Below are positions 12,532 through 26,200 of a DNA stretch of 64,000 nt, piece by piece. How positions within the stretch are numbered: position 1 is the first letter of the stretch; each line of letters opens with the position of its first letter. Under the pieces are notes generated by a model that had not been told where the DNA came from, did no database searches, and saw only the letters and a program-made list of their open reading frames with translations. The DNA comes from Tribonema minus. Its lineage: Eukaryota; Sar; Xanthophyceae; Tribonematales; Tribonemataceae. Position numbers and translations under genes: made by a program. The DNA lies in NCBI GenBank assembly GCA_017506865.1, contig JAFCMP010000468.1:434001-498000 (forward strand), in the 5' to 3' direction.

Positions 12532-13269
12532 GAAGTATACTACACGAGCAAACCAGACATTGAGTCTGCGGTGGAGACGCGAGCACTGCTGAAACTCGAG
12601 CAGTGCTCGGTCACCGAGGGCAGACCAGCGCAAAGGTCGCGACTGCCAAGCGAGCGGACCGACAAGCGAGCGATGACAGAGGTCCTGAGCGGACTGCTGC
12701 CTGCTGAGGTTGAGGTAAGATGGATGTCAAATCATCACAAGTCAGCCTCACTCGCGACTGCAAGCGTGCAGATTAGCTGGTACAGTCACCAAACACAAAA
12801 TAGTGACATGCTTAAAACTTCAAGTGCCATATCCATGTGACCCTGTGCAACTGTTGTTGTATTGGCTCGGAGAAGAGCAGGCAGTGACTTACAAACTTTT
12901 TCATGCAGCGGGGGCACAAAAATCATGAAAACTTACAGCCCACACAGCCCTGCCACCGTGTGAGCTTCCTGGCACACATGTGCTGCAAGAATGCATTGAT
13001 GGCTGCGCCTTCTGAATGGTAGTGCTGTCAATGTGCGCGCTCAAAGACCCTGCAAAAATTCAATTCCAGGTACCCTATTTGTCCAATGCAATCTTTTGTG
13101 CGTGCAGTTGAATGCAAACGCCAGCGCACAACGAGTACTAGCTGGTAGCCCCTCTGAAGCACCAGCCGCAGTCTCCGCGGATGTTGTGTGCGAGCAGAGT
13201 CACCCCACCGATCAAGTGCGCATCACTCTGAGTCATGCGATTGGAATCCACCTTGGAGGCCACCACGAG
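12532..13269 (+). CDS. Candidate two-exon coding segment, unknown
   Basis: Two stretches read as exons on the plus strand: 12532-12714 (61 codons, between an AG and a GTAAGA donor) and 13108-13269 (54 codons, from TGCAG to GTCGCA). Both are phase 0 and join in frame. The composition is protein-like: charged, with words such as YYTSKPDIESAVETRALL in the first and SHPTDQVRITLSHAIG in the second. I do not recognise a family and could not extend it at either end. It may be a fragment of a transposable element or a separate small gene between EFHB and the ankyrin gene. Confidence 0.25.
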
Positions 13270-13786
13270 GTCGCAATGTGGACGTACGTACATACATGGC
13301 TATAATGTGAATGCTGATGACGCTTAGCGCAAGGCGCCGCCGCCCCGCCGCCCGCCTGGTGACCTGTTGCGAAGCGCGCTTCGCAGCAGGAAGCAGCCTT
13401 GATTGTGGACTTAGTGGAACTACTAATTGAATAGAATTTTGAGAAATCTTTGCATGATTATGCTTTTGAAAACATAAATGTACAAAGTCAAAGCTAGCAC
13501 CGCGGGCGGGGCCACGCGCGGAAAGCGGCGGTGGTGCCAAGCAATAAGCCCTAGCCCAAGGGCCGTGCCCTGCTGCTTCTCGCCGTGCAGCCACTGCTGG
13601 TTTCAGCGCCTGCCCCGCCTGCCCCATGCGCATGCACCAGACCGTACACTTGTTGAAGTACATTTGTCGCGGACGCTCGAGTCTTTCGGTCGGCGATGAC
13701 TTGTTGTGGCTGATACTGTGAGAAAAATGACTCAAGTCTTTGTAAAGTATGCAAGTAAATATGATCTCCTGGAACCAATCCTCCCG

Positions 13787-14225
13787 TCTACGCTGACGCC
13801 GGATGGTGCCGCAGACGGCGAGCCATCTTGACAGGCTTTCGTGGTTTCTACTGTGAAGTCATCTTCATACCTAATCTCATACAACGCCTCCCGCCTGGTG
13901 ACTCACAAATGCTTGTACGCGGGCAGGGCCCAAAATGCTATGGACAGCTACAGCCCACACAGCCCTGCCACCTTGTGAACTTCCTGGCACACGTGTGCTG
14001 CAATAATGTATTGAAGCGAGTGAGCGCGCATTCCCTTTTTGTTGATACATCTAGTTTTTTTCAGTTCTTTCCGTCGGCGATGGTGCAGGATGGCGCGGCG
14101 GACGGTGAGCCGCGCGAGGACCCGCAGGCGCTCGCGCAGCAGCTGTTGAAAACTTCTCGACAGGCTTTCGTGGTTTCTACCGTGAAGTCTTGACATCTAA
14201 CCTCATACAATGCCTCCCGTCGGCG
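13787..14225. repeat. Two decayed upstream copies of the ankyrin gene's first exon
   Basis: The first-exon sequence (GATGGCGCCGCGGACGGCGA and following) occurs at about 13800, again at about 14070-14160, and finally as the real exon from 14226. After the first two copies the sequence runs into a shared tail (GACAGGCTTTCGTGGTTTCT) and an ACCTCATACAA block. The middle copy has its own ATG and an intact frame for about 30 codons, so it could act as an alternative start. Confidence 0.75.
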
Positions 14226-17200
14226 ATGACGCAGGATGGCGCCGCGGACGGCGAGCCCCGCGAGGACCCGCAGGCGCTGGCGCAGCAGCTGTTCGACGCG
14301 TGCAGGGACAAGCGCGCGGAGGCCGCGAGGGCGCTGCTCAGCAAAGGAGGGCTGCCGCACCATACTGATGCGCAGACAGGTGCGCGGCGTGACGGCGTGC
14401 CTCAGTCTGACTGTGATTCACTGGCTCTGATTCACTCACGCTGACGCAGCACCGCCAGGGGAGTGCTGCCGCACCACAGTGACGCGGAGGCGGGTGCGCA
14501 GTGTGACTCTCCCCGACTCACTCACTCACTTTGACTCACTCACTCCCGTGGACAAAAGACGACTCGTTGGGGGCGGTGCCATGCACGCGGCGCGCGCACG
14601 TCCCGTGCAGGTTTGCGGCGCCAAAGGCAGCGCTGAGGAGTGTTGCAGTGCCGGTCACATGAGTGCAGAGACCGGGCAGTTTGGGTCGCGATCGGCTCTC
14701 CTGTACTTCAATGTACTTCAACTGTACAGTCCTGGGGGGCACCCGAGACGTCCCGCGCAAGCGCTCGAGATGCTCGCAGGCGCCAGTGGCCGCGTCTGAA
14801 CGCGGCCGCTGGTGCCAACGGCAGCAATAGCTCACTTGCGGGAGGCGCACACTGGGAGGCGTGCAGGCGGGCGGCGGAGCGCTTCTCCCCGGCGCGCCTG
14901 CTCACGCGGCGGGCGGGTTAGGGTTAGGGTTAGGGTTAGGGTTAGGCGGCACGCCGTCTAAAGCGCAGCGGCTTGAGCATCGTGCAGGCGGCGCTGCAAG
15001 TCCGCTCTTGGCGCGCTTAGGGTTAGGGTTAGGGTCGTCCTTAGGGTTAGGGTTAGTGTCGTCCTCGGTGCTTCTCGGCGCCCTCCACTCCTCGCTGTCC
15101 CCAGCGCGCTGTTGCTGCTGAGCTCGCTGCCGCATGGTGCGCACATGCCGTCATGCACGCGATGCCCGCACAGGGCGCGTGCCATCGTCGCCAATCTGCG
15201 GCTAGCGGCTGGACGGCCGAGACCCTCGCCCTAGCATTTTCTGGCAACAAGATCTGCCTTGCGCGTAGAACTACCGGTCTCTGTGAGCGGGCTCCCACAT
15301 GGGAACAATTACCCCTACGCACCAGCGCACATTCTTCAGTGCAACGCCCCTGAGCACTGCTTTGCGCCGTCCCGGGCCCTCTGTGCGCGCACGTCTCGCA
15401 GGGTGGTCGCCCCTGCACTGGGCCATCTTCCACGGCTGCACGGAGCTGGTGAAGGCGCTGCTGGACGGGGGGGCGGCGGAGCCCTACAAGCGAGCGCAGG
15501 TATGTATGTATGGCGGACCTGCTAATCCTAACCCTAGTTGTTGACCTACGTGGCTCTGCTGACCCAGCTGCTGGCTGTTGACGTGCCAGTATGGCAGAGC
15601 TGCTAACCCTACCTCTAGTTGTTGACCTGCGTGAGTTTCCTAACCCTGACTTTACTTGTTGACGTGAGTGGGCGCAGGTATATATGACGAACCTGCCATT
15701 TCTAGCCCTAATTGGCAACCTGCATGTCGCGCGTGTCTCAAGCACACACGCGCCGCGCGACTTCAGATGCACCTCTCATCTGGCCCTCACCCTAATTGTT
15801 GACCTCGATGCGATGCTCGTTCGGTGATTGCAACCAGCACATGCGCCCCTGCTGCCGCTAGACCCGGCTTCGGCAACGAGCGGGATGACTGTGCAGTTGG
15901 CTCATGGTCACAACCAGGTGAAAGGGTGTCCAGGACTCTCTGTGCCATTGCCGCGGTGGCAGCAGAATAGAGTGAGGGTCAGGGTTAGGGTTGAGGCTAG
16001 GGTTAAGGTTAGGGTTGGGATTAGATCCCACCAAAGGAGCACTCCGCCGTGCCTCGCGAGCACTGTGCGAACAGCAACTGGCGTGAGGCTCATGTGCCAT
16101 GTGCCCTGCGGCGGCACAGTCCCCCCTCTACATGTACTGTGGTGTGTGTCTGTATGGTGTGTGTGTGTGGGGGGGGGGGCAGCGGCTGGGAGACGAGCGA
16201 GAAAGCACCTGAGGGACACCAGCTGGCCCTAACCCTAATCCCACCCCTACTCCTGACCCTAACTTAGCCCTGCAAGTGCCCTCGCATGGGAAGCCCATCG
16301 CCTGTACCCTGAACCTGGCTCCCAAACCTGGATCCCAAACCTGGTGGCAATCCCAGCCCTAGTAGCCCTGGCCCCGTGCGGTGTGTTCACCTGCACACTG
16401 TCCCCTATTTTGCTTGTTATGTCAACACGTAGGCGGCCGCAGCGAGGGCCCCCATCGCGCAGGTGCGTGCCGCCAGGGATGGGGGGGGCAGGAGGGGGGT
16501 TGCGGCGGGGGGCGGGGGGGAGGGGGCGAGTCAGCGACCGACCGTTGCCGTCAACTCCCCCCTGCACTGGGCCGCCGCCAGGGGCGACCTGCCCGCTGTG
16601 TGGCTGCTGCTGCAGGTGAGGGCTGCGTGTGATTGAAACGGCGCCTGCAGCACTCATAGCACTGCAATAGTATTGAATTGTGACATCGAGCACTCATAGC
16701 ACTTCAGTGGTATTTAAGAAGCTTACCTGCCCGCTGTGTGGCTTCTGCTGCAGGTGAGGGCTGCATGTGATTTTTTTGGCGCCTACATCAAGCACTCATA
16801 AAACTTCAGTAGTATTTAAGTGCTTGACCTGCCCGCTACGTGGCTGCTACTGCAGGTGAAAGCTGCATGTGATTGCACTGCACCTACATCAAGCACTCAT
16901 AGCACTTCACTAGTATTAGTATTATTTTAAGTGCTCACCTCCCTGCTGTGTGGCTGCTGCTGCAGGCAAGGGGCGCATGTGATTGAATTGCACATGCATC
17001 GAGCACTCATAGCACTTGAGTAGTATTCTAAGTGCTTGCCTCCCCGACGTGTGCCTGCTGCTGCAGGTGAGGGCTGCATGTAAAATGGAATTGAACACAT
17101 CAAGCACTCGCAGTACTTCAGTCGTATCTCAAGTGCTGCCGAGCGGTCTTCAGTACGCGTCGTCAAAAAAACGACGCACCATCACGGCGGTGGCTGTTCT

Positions 17201-20200
17201 GCAGAGGAATAGCTGAGCGCCCTCTGCGGGTGCCGTGCGCTGTCGTGGTCACCCGGCCGCGCTTGTTGCAGCAGTCTGCGCTGCGCCGTGTACGTGCAAA
17301 ACCGCGCCTCGTTGCGCCGGAAGACGCTGTGGCGCGCGCTTGCGCTGTGCGCCAGAGCCTGGTAATAGACACTCTGCAGCGGCGGCGTGGCCGCATGCGT
17401 AGCGCGTCTTCGGCTGTGCTGCTATCACTGGATTCAATCTACAACAGGCTTTTTGTTGTAATCAGGGGCTGGGGTTTGAGTTGCGGCCGTCTGCCCAGCG
17501 CGTCTTCAGCTCTGCATCTGTCGTGGGCTTCTCTGGTTCAGTCGGGTTTCACTTGTGGTCAAGGTTGGGGTGTGAGATAGCATCAGGGTGTGGGTCGCTA
17601 CAGTTGCGCGCGCTGCACTTGGATCTACAACCAGGTTTCCTGATAGTGAGGGCTGCGCGCTGAGTCGCGGCCGCGTGCCCAGCGCTGTCTTCGGCTCTGT
17701 ATCCAACTTGCTTTTTTTGGATCCACCAGCTTTACTTGTGGTGATGGCTGCAGGTTAAGGTGACATCGGGTCACACGCCGCTGACGCGCGCGCTGCCTCC
17801 CCCCGCCCCCCCCTCTTTCCCCCCCGTTGCCTGTGCGCAGGAGGGCTACTCCCCCAACGACGTCGATGCTATGGGCAACACGCCCCTGCACACGGCCGCT
17901 TCAGGGGGCCACCTGGCAGGTACGGAGTGCACGTCGCCCCCAACTACATTCTTGCCTATGTTCCCCATGGCACACAACATGTGCTGTGCGCGCAAAGTTT
18001 TGGAAGCTCTCGTGCACGCGGACGTCCACCACCACAACGATGTATACCTACCCTAATCCTGAAGAGGTTCACATGGCGATGCGCTAAACTTAGGGGATGT
18101 AAAGTCAAGCGCCCAATGTTGAAGTCTATGTGCTGCGTGTGCGACAGTTCTGGAGGCACGCGTGCACTTTTGAGCGGACGGCGACCACAGTGACTTAAAA
18201 ACCACAATGATGCGAACCCCGCCTGCCTTGAAGCAGATGTAAATAAGGCCGCCAATGTTCAAGTTTCTGTGCCGTGCACGCGACAGTCCTGGAGGCGCTC
18301 GTGCACGACGGCGCGGACATCCGCGCTTCAACGGTGCATACCTACCCGCCTTGTAAGAGAAAATGTTTACAAAAACAAGAGCCAATGTTGAGGCTTATGC
18401 GCTGCGCGCGCGACCAGTCCCAGAAGCGCTCGTGCACGTAACTTTTATTAAAAATTTGTACAACAATGACAAATAGGAGATTGAGATAGACAACGCCCAC
18501 TGCTGCTGCCACGCATTGCTCCGCGGCGCGCGTGCAACAGTCCTGGAGGCGCTCGTGCATGACGGCGCGGACGTCCACCTGCGCAACCGCTTCAAGAACA
18601 CGGCCATGGAGGTGGCGACGTGCCCCAAGTGCAGGGCAGTGCTCAGGTGAGGCGCCGACCGTGACCTCGACTCTGCTGCTGTCACCGCTGGTGACCCCCC
18701 CCCCCCTGCCCTCCCAAAAGAAAAAGAAAATCAGGCGTGCGCATGTACAAGCGCCTTCTTGAACGCTTGAAGCTCTCTACTTCTATTTCCGACTGCCGCA
18801 AACTGCTCCGTCAGTTTCGACACGGCCATGCGGGGGCTGAACGAATGGCATCACGCCGCTGAGGAATATTGTATGCAGCACGCCGCCGCAATCTGACATG
18901 CACAGCGCTCCGCACCGCAACTAGCACTGTCCGCAGCGACGCGGCAGCGGGGTCCCCTGCGCCGCTAGCTTTGTGCGACACTTGAACGACGCTGCTGCCA
19001 CCACAACTGATTATTTCTCCATTGTGGTATTTGTCTGCGGACACGTCGAGGCGCGCGTTCGCTGCCGCCACTTTTGAAGCGCTCCCGAGCGCCGCGCAAA
19101 AATCCCAAGTATTTGTACTTTTTCGCCGCAGCACCAACAAGCCTCGAGTGCTCACTTCACCTTGCGCAAACATTGCCAAATGCACAGTTTCAGTGCAGTG
19201 CGAGTACGCGCAAATGTTCATTTTGCCGCGCGTGAGCATCACTGCCTGCTCAGCGAGATGTCATACTTCAACTGCCGGTGGGAACAACGTGCACGCTAGT
19301 AGGAAAGCAAGGCATCGCTAGTCTTTCCTTGAAGCCCTTTGGTATTGCGTATGACACAGCGTGGTGCCACAACCCAGGCCTGCACTCACAGTTTGCAGCT
19401 CTAATGTAACCCTCTTTATTTCTGCAACTTCAAATTGAACTGTGCAGGGAGGCATCGCTCAGGTCTGCCCCCGGTCCGGAGCAGCAGGCCAAGATGCACG
19501 CCGCCAACATGCACCACCTCACCGCAGCGGAGACGGCCCTGCGGGAGGCGCTGCAGAGGCGAGCACTGCTGCCGGAGCGTCACAACTTGAACTTGTGCAT
19601 TTCATGCTTGCCGTGCGGCGCGCCTATGAATGGTGTTTCTGAGCAATATGGTGCAGAGTGGTGTGTATGAACAGTGCTGCAGCGGGCGGCGGACGCAGCT
19701 GCAAAGCCTCAAACTGTCACCGTGTTAGTGTTTACGCGAAGAGCGTCTTCTAGAGGTGCAGTCACGCAGAGGCAACTCACTTGGCGCCCGCTATCAAGGA
19801 ACGTATTCAGCGAGAATAGTGAGTAGCAGCACCACGTGTGGCGACAACAAGTCTGCTCCTTGCGCATTTTCTAAGCACCTGCTGGCAGCCAACAGCAGTC
19901 TATCGCTCATTCAGTTCATCGCAGTCTATCGCACTTCCGCTCTGCAGTACTCAGCAATCCGGTACCAACTTCTGCACATGTTTCAGCGGGTGCTCGCACA
20001 TTTGCAAATCCTGCAACGGCGCCACTGCTCCCGTGGCACCTGCACACGTCGTCGAAAGACATCGCCGCGCAACAGTTGAAGTGCGGCAGTTAAAGTGCGG
20101 CCACCTTGAAGTTCTCACTTTGTCGACTGTGGCACTCGTTGTGTCTGCAGAGCGTCCATCGGTGGCGGCGCAATGCGCAGCAGCAGCAGCGCCGGCGCCC

Positions 20201-23200
20201 TTCCCCCAATAGACTCGGCACAGGACGCAAGGGACGACGCAGCAGCAGCAGCAGCAGCAGCGGCAGCAGCAGCGGACCCCCCTCTGCCTGGCTCAGAGCC
20301 AGCGGGGGGGCAACTGGCTCGGCAGGTGCAAACCGCCCAAATACACGTCTGCATGAAGTGGCTTGACTACGAGTCACCATGTACTTCTAAGAAAAATCAC
20401 GCTTTTGAAAGCAACAATTGAAATGAAATTAATCAATGTAGATTTTCAAAAAACTTCGAAGTATCTGTACGAAAGCATTTTATAATGAAAATCCATCAAA
20501 ATTATCTACAGAATGCTGTGATTTCTGTTGTATGAACAAATCAAATTTCACTCTGTTCACTCTTTCACAATAATAATTATTTGTAATATCACATAAAACC
20601 TCACTGTCTTTATAAATAAACTACTTCGAAGTATATGTTTACAAAATTAAAATTTTCTGCATTAAATTCTGTAAATTTATCAAACTATCCACTGAATGCT
20701 GTGGTTTCTGTTAATCAGACAAATTGAATAGAAGTGTTGTTTAAAAACCGCATAATATAACGTACAACCGCACTGTCGAGCTATGTGCTCCGGAGTCACA
20801 CTACAGATACGCACATGTTTGCGCAGCAGCGTGAATTGAGAGTATTGCGCTGTGGCATGTGGGGCCGCTTGCGTAGGAAATGTGTCTGCTGAAGCCACCA
20901 TGCCCCTGGCCCGGGGGCGGTCCAGGGCGTGAGATGGGGGGAGGTAGCTGGCAGCGCTGCTTTTGTCGTACTGCTCCTGCTGCGCACCAAAGCGTACAGT
21001 GTATACACCTCACTATCGCAGCACGCGTACGGCACCGAGCCTTGCATGAGCTCGCGGCCATCCTTTATTGACATGCTGCTCGCCCCGTGCGCGCGGCGCT
21101 CTTCAAGACCAGCTTGAGACACCCGCCTTGCGCCGCCGCGATGGGCGTCAGCAGCGCTCAACAAGAGAATGCTCAGCAGCAAACTGGGGGTCTCCTGTGG
21201 AGCGTTGATGTTGTTGCAGCCGGCTGAGTGCTTGTTGGGCCAGCGCCGCGCAGCCAGCAGCAGCAGTGACCCACCAATGGACAACGTACAAAAGCGTGCG
21301 CTTGCAATTGGCGCACTGCTGCTGTCCGCAGCATTGGCTCACTGCGCCTGTTATCGTAGCGAAAGTGTAGCTGTACACCATGCTAATAACTGGAGACCTG
21401 CGCTGGCTTGTGCACTGTTGCAGGCTGCCGACATCGAGGCGGCCATGGCGGAAGTGGCAGCACTCGGCTTGTGCCACGACCTCGTTGCGGAAGCCAAGGA
21501 AAGGTCAGCTGCAGCCTGAACTTGAAGTATGCTAGGGTTGAATTATTTTTTCAGTGTGCACTCCAGCAGAAGCAATGCATCACAGGCCGTACTGGTCGTG
21601 ACCTGATGTTACATACATTCGTAGTACCGCACTTCATGTATATCGTTGAAGTAGCAGCGCTTGGCTTGTGCCACGACCTTGTGGCCGAGCCAATGACAGA
21701 TCAGCTCTCCTGTCAAGTCCGTGTATGCAAGAGCTACTTCAGAACTTGGAATGTCAGCAAGGCCACAAGACCTGTCCCTCGGTCTCTCTACGCGCCGCCT
21801 CTTTTGCGGCCACTGCCATGTGGCACTGACCCGCATGGCGCTGCTAATGCCCTACCTAATTCTGACCCTAACCCTAACCTTAACTTCAGCTTGAACCCCT
21901 CCGTGGTCTCAAAGCGTAGACCCAACTAACCCTAGCACTCCCTGTCATCTGGGCCCTGGCCACCATGATCCAATGCTGACGCGCATTTTGCCGCGCCGCC
22001 TGTTCCGCGTGCAGGGTAGCGTGCCTGAGGCTGCAGGAGCACCTCGAGCTGCAGGTGAGCGCGCGGCACTGACTGGGAGTAGGGTATGTATCACATTCAG
22101 GGACGCGTATTAGGGTGTGAAGTCGGGGCGCGCTCCGCGTGCGTGTTCCTGCGCGCCGGCGGTGTGTGTGGCCCGGCTGTGTCGGGGGGGAGGGGCGCGC
22201 AGACAGCAGCGCTCCTTGGGTGTGTCAACGCCTGGCCATCGCGCCCAAGCTGCACGCGCGCGCGCCCTTTCGATGCGAAGTCACGATCTGCTGGGCTGGG
22301 GCGAGCACACGTGTCACCACCGGAGTACAATGAGAAATGCGTAGGCTACGTGACCAGCCACACGCATCTGATTGGAGGCAACTACATACCCCCTGCGTAC
22401 CCACGCCAGGTGGAGAGGGTGCGCGCCGCGAAGCCCGCCGTGAGGCAGACGACGTACGCGGCGCTGCTCATTGTTGCGTAATTACATCCCTACCTACCTG
22501 CACCAGCATAGGACATCAAACATGCATACCTTACATACCCACACCAGGTGGAGAGGGTGCGCGCCGCGGAGCCCGTCGTGACGCAGACGGCGTACGCGGT
22601 GCTGGTCATGTTGCATAATCACACCCGTAGCTATCTACCTCAGCTGAAAAAATAAGTGCATACGCCCTACGGACACGCCAGGTGGACAGGGTGCGCGCCG
22701 CAGAGCCTGTTGTGACGCAGACGGCATACGCGGCGTTTGTCACGTGCATGCTTCGCATCTCTACCTACCTACCCGGGCAGAAAAAAATGAACAACAATGC
22801 ATACCCTACATACCCACACCAGGTGGAGAGGGTGCGCGCCGCGGAGCCCGTGGTGACACAGACCGCGTACGCGGCACTGGTCAACCGCCTGTCGGCGCTG
22901 CTCGCGCGCGCCGCCGGCGGCAGCGCGGTGCCCGCCGCGCTCACGGAGCGCGCCAGCGGGCTCGTGGAGAAGTCGTTCAGGTGTTTTTCCAGCGCTGAAT
23001 TTCAAGGGTTGTTGAAATTGAAGTTCAAAGATGCGCTTCAAGATCAGAAACTGTGGATGGGCGGTGATGCAGCACCGCGGCGCTCACGGACCGCGCTAGC
23101 GGCCTTTCGGAAAAGTCATGGAGGTGAGCGCTCAGCGTTGAAATTGAAGTTTGATGGTTTGCTTTGAAGTTGAGAACCTGGAACGGGCGGCGTCCGGCGC

Positions 23201-26200
23201 GCTCACGGAGTGGGCCAGCGGCCCTGTGGACAAGGCCTTCGGGCGTGCTCGCCGCCGGGGAGTACGCCTCCGACCCAACGAGGCGAAAAAACTACAGTGC
23301 ACTCCATGATGCAGTGAACGCCGTGCTGTGAATGAGTCAGGCGGAGAAGTTAGGTGCGTGCCCAGACAGTGCACCCCTGAACTCTGTACTTCACATTGAA
23401 GTTCAGAAGGACCCACCCCGAGGGAAGGGAAGCTGGGTATTTTACTGGTTTTTTTTTGTTGTGCGGCATTTGAGTTACCACATTATGCAGCCCTGGTGCG
23501 TGACGCTTTGTGCTGTCATGCAGCTAATACAAGTGCTATCGGTGGAAGGCATTTAATTTGACGGCTAACCACACCTTGTCACCTAGAGCTCTACGATCTT
23601 TGAATGCGTTCCCACAAGTGCCAGTGGATTTAAAGGCAATACATTGCTGTAGGCAAAAGTGTTGCACGCGGAAGACGGTTTGGGTGATCCCTTTCACACC
23701 CTGGGTATCAGCCAGCACACAAGTCTGACACGCACATGGCACAGGCAGCAGTTCGCGCACTCCATGTCCACAGTGATTGTCAGCGCCAAACTGAAACCTC
23801 CAACTACGTGCCCTACCTAGGCGTAGGCAATGCGCTGCCTGGGACTTGGCACCGGTGCAGACTTCTTTCTGACGTTGTTCTGTGCATGGTGCCAAGGGGT
23901 ATTCTGTGCATGGTGCTAGGGGCACTGCTGCGCCTCGGCGCCCCTCCCCTTTACAACTGCTTCCCCATTGATTGCAGCGCCTCTGACACGCACGTTCCAC
24001 GCGCCTCTCTGATGATGCTCCGTCGCAGTTGATGAGCACTGTTGCGCATCGACGGTGCCCCCCCCCCCCCACTTCACACCTGCTCCTCCATCGGCTGCAG
24101 CGCCTCTGACTCTCTCTACCTATGCCCTTGCCTGTTGGTGCTGCGCCGCAGTGAGTACTGGCTCCAGGTAGCCACCCAGCACCTCAAAGACGTGGAGTGC
24201 GCCGATGAACAGGTGCGTGTGTACACCGTAACTGTAACTGTAACTGTAAATGTACCTGTGACCGTAACGCAGCCGTGACCCCCAAGCCCTGATGTGCACT
24301 GCAACTGTAGCCGTGACCACCGTAACTGCAGCCCAAGCCCTGACGTCACCCCCCCCCCAGCAGCAGCTGAGCAGACATCAGCTGAGAGCATGTTTGCACT
24401 GGCAGACATGGGCGAGCCCAGATTTTTTCTTGGTCCGCGGCAGTAAAGCGCATGTGAGGCCGCACCGTACCCGGCCGTCAGATGATGTCTGGCGTGCGTT
24501 CAACTAGCCCTTACCCTTAACCTGAGAGTCGACACACCATAGGCACGAGAGGCCCGCCCCATTGACTTTGTCGCTGTGCACAGCACCCGCGCCGCCCGCC
24601 GGCGGGCTCTCACAGTGCCCTCGCGTGAACAGGACTGAGATAACGCTTGATGCCTTCGCCCTCAATTCATGCCTGTTGACAATTTAACCCTCCGCACGCA
24701 CGCACATCCAGTGTCATGGTGACAACAGTTCCCCGTCACTGGCCGTTATAACTAACAGATACAATGCCCTGCGCGCTGCTCTCCGCAGCTCGTGCGCGAC
24801 GTGTTTAAGCTGGACGGCGCCATTCACGGCTCATGCCCACTGATGATTTCACCCTCCCCGCGCACGCACCCAGCATGACAGTGCCCGCTCACTGGCCGCC
24901 GTAACTGACAGCGAAACTGCCCTTGGTGAAAAACGTGTTGCTCTCCACAGCACGTGCGTGACGTGTCCAAGCTGGACGGCGCCATTCAGAAGGCGCGCGC
25001 GTGCCGCGCCTACGCGCCCCTCGTGGAGGGCTCCGCGGCCGTGCATGCGCGCCTGCTGGCGGAGCTCGAGGTACTCAATGTTGGCTTTTTAATGCCTTTC
25101 AGCGTGGAAGTATTCACTTAATGCAGCATATTGTTACCTGGGGGGGGTGTTAGGCTCTGAAGTACGTGTTGAGAAGGCGCGCGCGCGTGCCGCGCCTTCG
25201 CGCCCCTCGTGGAGGGCTCCGCGGCCGTGCACGCGCGTCTGCTGGCAGAGCTCGAGGTATCGAATGCCGGTTCTTTTCCAGAAGTTAGTCTGCCGATTCT
25301 CCCCTTGTTCAGCATATGGCTGTTCACTCACATGACGAGTCACATCATATGGCTGTTCACTCACCTGGTAACTGAAGAGTATCTTGTCCATTCAGCGAGC
25401 GTGTGTGTGTGTGTGTTGTACCTATCCCCCCCCCTCCTCCTCCCTCCCTTCGTAGAGCTCTGCGGCTGTCGATACCTGAGCTTGAGGTAGCACACAATGC
25501 CTCCTTCTGTGCTTTCACGCGACAATGCATTCACTTGAGTAGCTGGCAATTTAGCATGAATGGCGGCACTTGTTTTGGCATTTCTACCGTGGCAAAGGGC
25601 GAGACGGCAGCTGGCCGTGTGAACGCGCGCACGCAGTCAAATTTTAAGCAGCTCGACCAGCTGCAGGAGCAACGTGTGTGTACGCCCAGGTGTTGCCTAT
25701 GCAATTGCACTGCATATATATGCATGCGGAACGATGCGACTGCACGTATCTCAGTGCCTGTTCCGCAGTGCCTACCGAGGTGCATGCAATTGTACTGACG
25801 ACACCTGGACGTATGTACATGTGCGTACTGCAACGATATGCGCGCTCAGTGCTGCTAAACTTCAACTTCATACATCAACCTTCCACTTCAACTCCAGGTT
25901 CGCAAAGCGACGGCGGACATACCCTTCCGAGGTGCACACAATTGTACCGACAACACCTGAACATACATGTGTCCGTACTACATTTCATGCGCGCTCAGTG
26001 CTGCCGTACCTCAACCTCATACTCCAACTCATACTTCAACTCTTAATTCACCTTGTACTTCAACTCATACTTCAACTCCACGCGCGCAGGTCCGCAGAGC
26101 GACCGCGGACATACCCGTCGCGCGACTCCCTCCGGTCGTGGAGGCTGGGGCGAAGCCCCCTAAGGACTGGTGGCAGCTGGAGGACATGGGACGCGTGCAG

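Noticed and set aside
14918-15056. Possible chromosome end or telomere
   Set aside because: The arrays are short, lie inside introns and have genes continuing on both sides, so they are interstitial.
22402-22980. CRISPR-like or satellite array
   Set aside because: The repeats are exon-junction copies of unequal length with protein-coding content, in a eukaryotic gene.
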